Below, piece after piece: positions 56,629 to 64,000 of a stretch of DNA of 64,000 nucleotides. Position numbers and translations under genes: made by a program. Numbering within the stretch: the stretch's first letter is position 1; every line of letters begins with the position of its first letter. The notes beneath the pieces were generated by a model. That model was given only the letters and a program-made list of their open reading frames with translations. It searched no databases and was not told the DNA's origin. The DNA comes from Tetrapyrgos nigripes (lineage: Eukaryota > Basidiomycota > Agaricomycetes > Agaricales > Campanellaceae), in NCBI GenBank assembly GCA_013368315.1, contig JAACJM010000183.1:1-64000 (forward strand). Direction: 5' to 3'.

Positions 56629-58070
56629 GCCCTCTGATACGAATTACGACTCGGCAAATGACGGCTGGAACGATAAATATGGCTTCAAGTATATTTGGAC
56701 GAAGGATATTTGTATTAACAAAAATGTAGTTCCACAGAGAAGGCTGACGTGTTGTACTAATTCTTCTTTTTTGGGTTTTGTTGCTGTATCCGTATTCTTC
56801 TCCAAACGAAGTACTCTCCTTGCTCCGAAGTCTGATTCTAGTGTCAAGCCCACGATTAGACACTGACTCATTGGTTATAGTCACTGTCGTTGTCTACTAG
56901 AGACGTATGCGGACTCGTTTTGTCTTCATGACCCCACAGGTGAGTCAGTATGAATTCTACCCTAACACACTGAAAGCGTGGGATGGTTCTTTCTTCACGT
57001 TACAGCGTACAGCATCACCTGTAGCTGACTGCGACCATCCAGAAGCAAAGTAGTATTCAAAGTAGTATCGAAAGTCACTCTTAGGTTTTCGCAAGTCATC
57101 GGACCAGAAATTGAAATAGTCCCTGCTTTGATTCCAGGGACTATCGATCAAATTAACTTCATATCATTGCGCCCTGCCGCTGTTGATGTCCGGATCTTGG
57201 GAACTATCACACAGGTCAAAGCTGTAAATATCATGAAGTTGCGAGCATCGGCAAGACTTGCCCGAAATCAATCCTCCAGTACTTACTAGGACGTAGTCAA
57301 TACTAATCAAGTATCATGATATGTCTCAGTCTGAGCGGTTGCTGGGCTAGAACATGCCATCAATCAGACTCGAAGCATCAGTAACTACGTGTACATAGTA
57401 CCCTGTTTCTCACCTGCAAGTTTACTACCAAGTTTTCGAAGACCTGCGATGTGGTTCCAGTGACTCTACTGGCGTCGTCATCGTCATCCATACAACGACA
57501 CTGCATGTGCATTCATCGTGTTCTGGTCAACGGCAGCAATGGTTTAAATTGGACAGACTCGCTATAGGCAAGATCATTCCAACCCCGGCGGTTGTTCCGT
57601 CGAATTGGAGCATCTCAGCTTCCTTCGTCGTCCCAAGTCTCCAATCATTAGAACTTAACAGGTTTATTTCTTCCTCCTAGAACATGGTTTATCGATCACT
57701 ACTATACTCTTGTACTCCAAAAATCAAATGCGAATGGTCAAATGCTTCCCGAGAATTGGAATAGCAACAAAATCGAACGTAATTGAACTTCGAGGTCAAA
57801 CTGATGATCATCCACACCTACTTGATGTGGTAAATTACTCAACCCCGAAACGAGTTCTAACCACTAATTCTTGAGTAATGTTATGACAAGGGCACGAGGC
57901 TAGCACCAATGAGCATCGGCGAACGGCAACGGCTGTGGAGAGCTGGTGGAACCCAAATTTACTGTCTTTGGGTATTTAAGTAGAGTAATCAGAGACGTTC
58001 CTCCTCAGTCTCGCAGCGCTGTCCTTTCCCTGCTTCCCTTCTGCTCTCTACACCCTTACCTTAATCCATC
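56629..58070. other. Intergenic region between the aquaglyceroporin genes
   Basis: No gene. A TATTTAAG box at 57973, about 100 bp before the copy 2 ATG, could be its TATA element. The rest has no recognisable feature. Confidence 0.5.
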
Positions 58071-59661
58071 ATGTCTAATCACATCCGTTCTGCGACTCCT
58101 CCTACTTCTGATCAACATTCCCAACACGTCGCTTCTCCAACAAGGTTGCTCCCTGTTAATGGTATTACCAGATCAGAGCAGAGCTTGCCGGAGAAGTACG
58201 CACGAGCTTATCCTCCTGTACCTGAGAGCCGAATCTGGAGAATCAGGTAAGTAGTTTCTCTCTCTCTCTCTTGGTCGGACACAGGCGCTGATTCCTGTCT
58301 ATGCTATGCTGCTCAGGCAATGGCTGAGAGAACCCGCCGCAGAATTTGCGGGGGTTATGATTCTGGTCATCTTTGGCGCTGGTGTCGGTTGCCAAGTGAA
58401 TTTATCGACCAATACTGGTGTGGCGTCGTCCCCGAAAGGCGTAAGTTTTTCCCGTACTCTTTGCTGATATATACTGATAACTATCGCTTGCAATAGGATT
58501 ATACCACTTTCGCTTTTGGCTGGGCTGTAGGTAAGTTCTTTACGTTGGTCTATGGCTGAGAATCATTCGTTGATAAATGCTATACCAGGCCTAGCTCTCG
58601 GTGTGTGGGTCAGTGCAGGTATCTCTGGAGGGCACATCAACCCTGCAGTGAGTCCAGTTTCTTCGACTCTTGTCAAGTACTCTTCATATCTAACGAACTA
58701 TGATCTATCCAGGTTACTTTGTCTCTCGCCATCTTCCGTGGATTCCCTTGGCGTAAAGTTCCTGGTATGCTTCGACTGGTCCTTGTCATGAACCAAATCA
58801 CTTACCTACTTACTATGTACGGTTAGTCTACATGCTCGCTCAACTCCTTGGGGGGATCGTAGGCGCCGGGCTGATTTACGCCAACTATTTCCACGCCATC
58901 GATATCGTAGAAGGCGGACGTGGGATACGTACGTTGACTACAGCAGGGATTTTCTCTACATTCGCTGTGAGTATTACCATATCCATCCCCAATATTACTG
59001 ACCTCGAACGAACATTGACTTCACTTTCATCGCAGGCTGGATACGAAACCAACGTCTCCGCCTTCTTCTCAGAGTTCCTCGCCACTGCTATTCTTCTCGT
59101 CGTCATTCTCGCCGTGACCGATAAGCGTAACACCCCTCCTCCATACGGTTTACTTCCTCTCGTTATCTTCATCTTGACTTTGGGCATTGCTGCTGCACTC
59201 GGTATGAACACCGGTAAGTATGAAATGATCCAGAGAATGGCGTTATTTGACTGACTCATCGACGCCTGTAGGCTTTGCAATCAACCCAGCTCGAGACTTG
59301 GGCCCCCGGATGCTGATGGGGATGGTTGGCTATGATAATGAGATTTGGAACTTTAGAAAGTAAGTGATTCCCCCGAGCTGCCATCTCTTAATTGCAATTG
59401 AATGAGGACTGATTATGAACAATTGCAATCAATGTAGCCAATATTGGTTGTGGTGCCCAGTAATCGCTCCAACCTTCGGCGCCATGGCTGGGACTATATT
59501 CTACGACGGCATTCTGTTCAACGGTCAGGAGAGTTTCTTTGTAAGAGCGTAAGTCATTCAAATTGATATGCATTCTGGTAAAGAATTCTCATCTCTAACT
59601 TACGCATGATAGTACTGCGCCACCATACCTGCTCGAAGGATGGGCAGACGACGTTGTCTGA
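58071..59661 (+). CDS. Aquaglyceroporin (major intrinsic protein), copy 2
   Basis: Paralogue of the gene at 55156 with the same ten-exon structure; exons 2-9 have identical lengths. Exons: 58071-58246, 58317-58440, 58497-58530, 58589-58647, 58713-58764, 58827-58966, 59036-59213, 59272-59359, 59438-59548, 59613-59661, giving 336 residues. The first pore loop is [16 protein letters not shown]; the second is [12 protein letters not shown]. The extra length is in the cytosolic N-terminus (about 60 residues, Ser/Thr/Pro-rich) and the C-terminus ([16 protein letters not shown]). All introns are GT-AG. The frame is intact. Tandem duplication with divergence in the tails suggests different regulation or location. 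Confidence 0.92.
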
Positions 59662-61570
59662 ATCATCCCCATTCTCCTCATTCCGGAATCCGAACTTTTG
59701 ACCGATTCCATACATACGAACCCATTCCTTACGACTCCAAACGACAAACACCCCTCCTTCACTCCGTTTCTCCAATACATACTCGAACATTCTACACATA
59801 TAGTTTCCAGTTTCCTTGCATACTTCTCGTCTTCCCTTTCTCTCTTACTCTGTCTCTGTTCATCTCAATCATCGCTGCCAGCCAGCTATCTCACTACCTA
59901 CTGCGTACACCCCAAAAAAGGTCATAGAAAAATCATCAATGTACTGGTACAACCACATCATATACGTAACAAATGTATTTCTAGGAACTAGCTGGCTAGT
60001 TTTTGAACGATGACATACTTGGTCAGAGCGTATATCAGGAGGCTCCATTACTTATTCCACTCTTAGATTCGTCCTTTGCATCCTCTATATCGACTGCTCT
60101 GGACAAGAAAACCCGCGACTCCGTTCCCGTCTCTTGGAAGAGGTGAGGTGTACTATCTAAGCCTGAGTGCGCACATTGTGTTTTTCCCGATGATTTACCG
60201 ACGATATACAAGCTCTGCGTGACCAGGGGATAGATGGGAAAGGCGACAGGAAAGGAGGAAGGACAAAGTTGAAGGAGTCGCCCAAGAATCGCCAAGGAGT
60301 CGCGCTGACTTGGCGCTGTTGATAGTTATTTGGCAACGGCTTCTGGGGCTGTGTGACGTCATAAAGGCAAAGAAAAAAAAACTTCTGCCGTCGGCCAAAG
60401 GTCCAGGACAAGGAGGAGCAGAGAGAATGATGGAGAGCGGTAGCATGGCGTACGACGTCGCGTATGAAGCTTCGAGGCTCTTGGCAAGAGTACTTATGAA
60501 CATCGAACATCACTGTGGGCCTTTCAGTTTGCTTTTAGTCCAGTCCAAGTCCAGTCTGCAACATCAACATGCATTACGGTTTGACTACATTTCATCCTTC
60601 TACATCTCCAGTTGGAATACAAACAAACTCCACCCATGAGCCAGCCGTGAAAACCATCCAGAAAGGGAGCTGTAAGCCGAAGCGCACAAAGAGGCAAATT
60701 TTGAAAGGATACAAGGAAAGTCTGAGTCCCCAGTATGTTGACACTTGACGGAGTGGAATGCTAGCCGTGCGTACAACCGTCAACAGAAGATTTCTCGACG
60801 GGCGGCGTTGCCAAGAAGATGAAAGGGCGAAAAGGACAGACAAGAGATCTTGAGGTTGGCAATAGCTCCCGGACAGAAGGTGGACGTGTCAGAAGCTTAG
60901 GTATGACGGACTGGAAGAACCTTTGGGAGATGACTAGGGAGCAGGTCGACGGCCTAGTATAGTCGTACGAGATGCCCAAGCTGAGACTGGCTACACTGAA
61001 GAGACAGTCAGCCTCGGTTATGAGGGGAAAAAGGAAAAACGGACAACCACGAAAAGGAACAGGCGAAGATTACAACGACAAAGGAAGAAACGCACCACCT
61101 AGCCTCTCAGAAAGCCTTATACACGTACTACACCAAGCACCCTTCGGTCCCATCCTATGCGCACAGGCCCTTCCTGTGTTCCATCCCTTCCAAGCAGAGT
61201 TGACGCGAAAGACGCTGAACCAGAGAGGATGGCACTGTAATGGTGTGCATAGACGAAAACAACGAACTGGGAGCGTTTCCCGAGGGGATATTGGTAGTAG
61301 TTGCGGAGAGGCGGAGAGGAGCCATGGCTACTGAGCTAGGTATAGAAGCTCGGAAAAGATAAAGATACTGGGCACCATACTGCATCTTAAACGAACAATT
61401 GCACAGCCACGGTAATCCTCCCTCGCACCACGGTCACCCTCATCTTGCCCTCCTCCTCCTCCTCGATATACCGTGAATCTTTCTCTCAAAATGACGGGCA
61501 TATATCCACTCCCAAGTTCATATCCTACATCTTTTATCAAAAAGAAAAGAATAACAATGATCACTCCTCG
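59662..61570. other. No recognisable gene
   Basis: 3' flank of the aquaglyceroporin followed by sequence with only short frames. No repeat shared with the rest of the window was noticed. Confidence 0.45.
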
Positions 61571-61574
61571 TATT

Positions 61575-61790
61575 TGCTCTACGGAACGTCATCAGCGGTA
61601 CCGTGTCGTCGTCTTCGCACCGACGAGGAAGAAGAACGTGGAGAGAAATCTGAAAAAAAATGGGTGACCGACTCTTGTTTCGGGGTGTTAGAGGACAACT
61701 GAGGTCTTCCTTGACCGACGAACACGCAACGAACACGAGACGAACAGATCAAGTACTATGTGGAAAGCGTTGGGAAAGCACTACTCCAGC
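61575..61790 (+). pseudogene. Aldo-keto reductase fragment
   Basis: GAACGTCATC, GTCGTCTTCGCACCGACGAG, GAAGAAGAACG and GAGAAATCTG follow the order of exon 5 of the gene at 23625 (codons for WNVIGGGRLRTDEEEERREK). Further on, GACGAACAGATCAAGT matches exon 6 (TDEQIKF). Intervening and flanking coding sequence is lost. It is a third, very degraded copy of this gene in the window. Confidence 0.6.
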
Positions 61791-61990
61791 GTTTCATGGA
61801 CCTATCAAGTTATGAGTACTATTATCAGTTCTCTCATTAACATCGGCTGCTGGACTCTATGAAATTGTGCAAAAGTAAATTTATTATATTTACTATACAC
61901 AAAGAACTTTATCGCTACACTTAAAACATGACCGATTCTACAAAAATCATTTTGAGCGTGAGGACGCCATCGGTATGAGCTGGAGTACAC

Positions 61991-62761
61991 TTACTCAATA
62001 GCATAGTCATTCCCTGGCCCTTCTTGGGGAGCTGGGTCACAAATTGCAGCTGAGATTGTACCAACCGGAGGTTCAATGAGGAGGCAATCAGTCATGGCAT
62101 CCTGTGCCGATCGGCCCTGTATACGTAGAAACGTAGGAAAGAAAAGTTTAAGAACGTCAGCTCTGACTAGTATCGCTATCAAACCAATAACAATAACAAT
62201 GCCAATGGCATCCGAAAATGCAACGTACAAATCCGCTAGTGCACACATCGTACTCGATGGTATCGAAATTGGCGTAAATGTAGAAACATGTCCCGCCGGT
62301 AGCTTCAATCGCCCCTTGCGGAGGTACAGCAATGGTTTCTGCGAGGCTAACGAGGAAGTTCGTAAGGGCATCGCAATCGGCGGGCACGGGCTGGGGGACA
62401 GCTGTGTTGGTGCAGTCGATCTCCACGCCTAAATTCAAAGAAAAAAGTTCTAGGTAAGTAAACAAGGAACTATCGCCAAAAGAACTTCTAACATCGAGAT
62501 GGACTTACAAAAGTTGCTACATTGTGAGATCTGGCGCTTCTCTACAGTGTTCCCGGAGGAAGCTGTTGCATTCCTCAGTCCTGCAAAGCCAGGGCATGAC
62601 TTGGTGACTATCTTGACCTCCTTGTTTTCATGCATGAAAGTTTTCTCTTCGATCACTTGTGCATCGGACCCACAGCTATGACGGAGTGAAGGAGGTGCTG
62701 CAGCAGAGGTGGCTGGTAGCAGAAGTGCAAATGAGAAGAAGAGGGAAGGGGTGAAGAGCAT
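61991..62761 (-). CDS. Small secreted cysteine-containing protein
   Basis: Three exons (62761-62509, 62428-62229, 62116-61991) join in frame to a 192-residue protein ending at TAA 61991-61993. The N-terminus MLFTPSLFFSFALLLPATSA is a clear signal peptide, and a KR site (VEKRQISQC, about residue 77) resembles a Kex2 cleavage point. The predicted mature part has paired cysteines (QCSNFCVEIDC, DCDALTNFL, GTCFYIYANFD, YDVCTSGF, TDCLL, ICDPAP). No family is recognised; similar small secreted proteins are common in basidiomycetes. It could be a secreted effector-like or wall-associated protein, but nothing in the sequence shows which. Confidence 0.75.
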
Positions 62762-64000
62762 TGTGGAGGCTATTTGAGTGCTGACCAGTTGGCTGGTTGT
62801 AGTTCAGACGTTGACTAGCTCGTTTATATGTGAAGACCTCAGGGAGAGTAATATTCTCCATTAAGCTCGTTGTTGCCTGAGTCGTGGACAATCTAGTGCC
62901 TTACTGTCCCTCGTGTGAGTCTTCTATGCCGCATGTTGGACAGACGCGGGATGAAAGCTTCCACGTCCTGGAAAGAGTTCCGACCTGATCAGTGATACGT
63001 TGATCAGATGGTAAATGCTTGTACATGTACGCGTCGGTCCTTACATGTACCTAGTGTAATTTAACACGAAGTATCGATTTTCAAAGGAACTACACACACG
63101 TCCAGGGCTTCTGACCGAGCGACCTGGCCTGACCGAGACACTCCCCGTAGCCAAAAATCATCACATACGTATCTAGGTAAGGAACCAGGACTGACACTAT
63201 GTGGAATGACGTACATATTTATGCGAAAATGAGCAATACCCGGCGGCGGCACTCAGGAGCATTCAAATTGATAGGATGAGGAGGAGGAGGAGTGTATTAC
63301 CCAGACTGAAATTATTTTGGGACCAAGTACTGATACGCCGGGGTTCCGAATAGGAATTGTCAAAGCCCTTTGGGAGGAAAAAGACGTCGAATTCGCTGTT
63401 GAGGCAATGTTGATGGCTGTTCGGCAACGGCTTCTGGAGTCTGGAGTCTGGACCGGTCATACTAGAAGAGGGAATCAGGAGCCCAGTCAGGTTACGAATC
63501 AGACTTTATGCCGAACCACGGCAAAGGTTTTGCCCCTAACCGCGGAACGCGTACATAATGACTGAGTTTCCCAACAGAGACTATCTTCGAGAGCAGGAAA
63601 GAAGGTATAAGTCTACTTATTATTGAAAGCATCATCGAGATAGAGCTAGTACAGCGGAAGAGAAGAATTAGTGAGAAGCATTGTGTACCAATACGAGTGT
63701 GAGCAAGGAGATTATAGCACAAGTAAATGTGAGGAGATTGTTGAAGAAGGTAATGTACGGGATCTGCAAGGGTATTTGAAACGGTCGCATACACGGAGCA
63801 AGAGTGAAATATTTAGTAAAGCTTGAAGAAATCATGATATAGCAAACTTTGATAATTACGACCTGAAAACTGACCCAAGAACAACCCAAGTAAGTACCCA
63901 AGTAAGATATTAGTCGCAGAGTAGGGGTACTTACTAGAACAATAACCATTCATTCAGATGTATGAGCCCTTGACAACATCTTCAACCCAGAATCAACCTT
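62762..64000. other. No recognisable gene at the right edge
   Basis: Upstream of the secreted-protein gene. GAGGAGGAGGAGTGTATTAC at 63280 also occurs at 36990. No other feature is seen. Confidence 0.45.

Noticed and set aside
36981..63300. Shared GAGGAGGAGGAGTGTATTAC at 36990 and 63280 as element ends
   Set aside because: Same orientation, purine-rich and short; flanking sequences do not match.
1..64000. CRISPR arrays, bacterial operons, riboswitches, prophage or plasmid features
   Set aside because: The sequence is clearly fungal nuclear DNA with spliceosomal introns, and no regularly spaced short repeats were found.

Overview
The window is genomic DNA of a filamentous basidiomycete, most likely an Agaricomycete. 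The evidence is intron-dense genes with 50-60 nt GT-AG introns, together with families expanded in mushrooms: F-box proteins, alpha-type kinases, secreted PLC-like phosphodiesterases, aquaglyceroporins, DUF6589 proteins and KNH-like wall proteins. There is no operon logic. About half of the 64 kb is mobile or repeated DNA, and many genes are broken. All calls come from reading the sequence by eye; exon borders were inferred from splice consensus and conserved reading frames.

Layout. 1-12.4 kb: dispersed repeats, a 405-bp hAT-type MITE (1457-1861), and a 6.0-kb DNA element (2515-8519) with short inverted ends and an 8-bp target duplication. That element carries one large multi-exon gene that looks like a P-element-type transposase with an N-terminal zinc finger and a C-terminal PHD-like finger. 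12.4-17 kb: a complete Tc1/mariner element (12475-14100) with a frameshifted transposase, then an unrecognised multi-exon minus-strand gene. 17-22.2 kb: a decayed, truncated Ty3/gypsy retrotransposon whose internal stops are all TGA where CGA is expected. 23.2-28.6 and 33.1 kb: an aldo-keto reductase gene with one internal stop, then an F-box pseudogene hit by a 643-bp hAT MITE and, near its 3' end, by a 4.4-kb element (28633-33062). That element contains an alpha-kinase relic itself split by two LTRs, and a CACTA MITE. 33-38.7 kb: a KNH-like relic, a truncated inverted copy of the aldo-keto reductase carrying the same stop, a 660-bp near-perfect palindrome and a short telomere-like tract.

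38.7-53 kb: three tandem minus-strand PLC-like phosphodiesterase genes (A, B, C). Between B and C sits the most striking object of the window, a 6.68-kb element (43339-50021) with about 170-bp terminal inverted repeats and a 9-bp target duplication (TGAGAGTAC). It carries only two genes, converging with 16 bp between their stop codons: a DUF6589 protein and a RecQ-like helicase whose C-terminus is a bromodomain. I take this as a previously unrecognised two-gene DNA transposon family; both genes in this copy carry one nonsense codon. 55-59.7 kb: two intact tandem aquaglyceroporin paralogues with identical exon structure. 61.5-62.8 kb: an aldo-keto reductase relic and a small secreted cysteine-rich protein gene.

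The mobile elements have used gene ends and other repeats as landing sites. The two large DNA elements both encode a protein ending in a chromatin-reader-like domain (PHD-like or bromodomain), which may link them to chromatin recognition; that link is inference.
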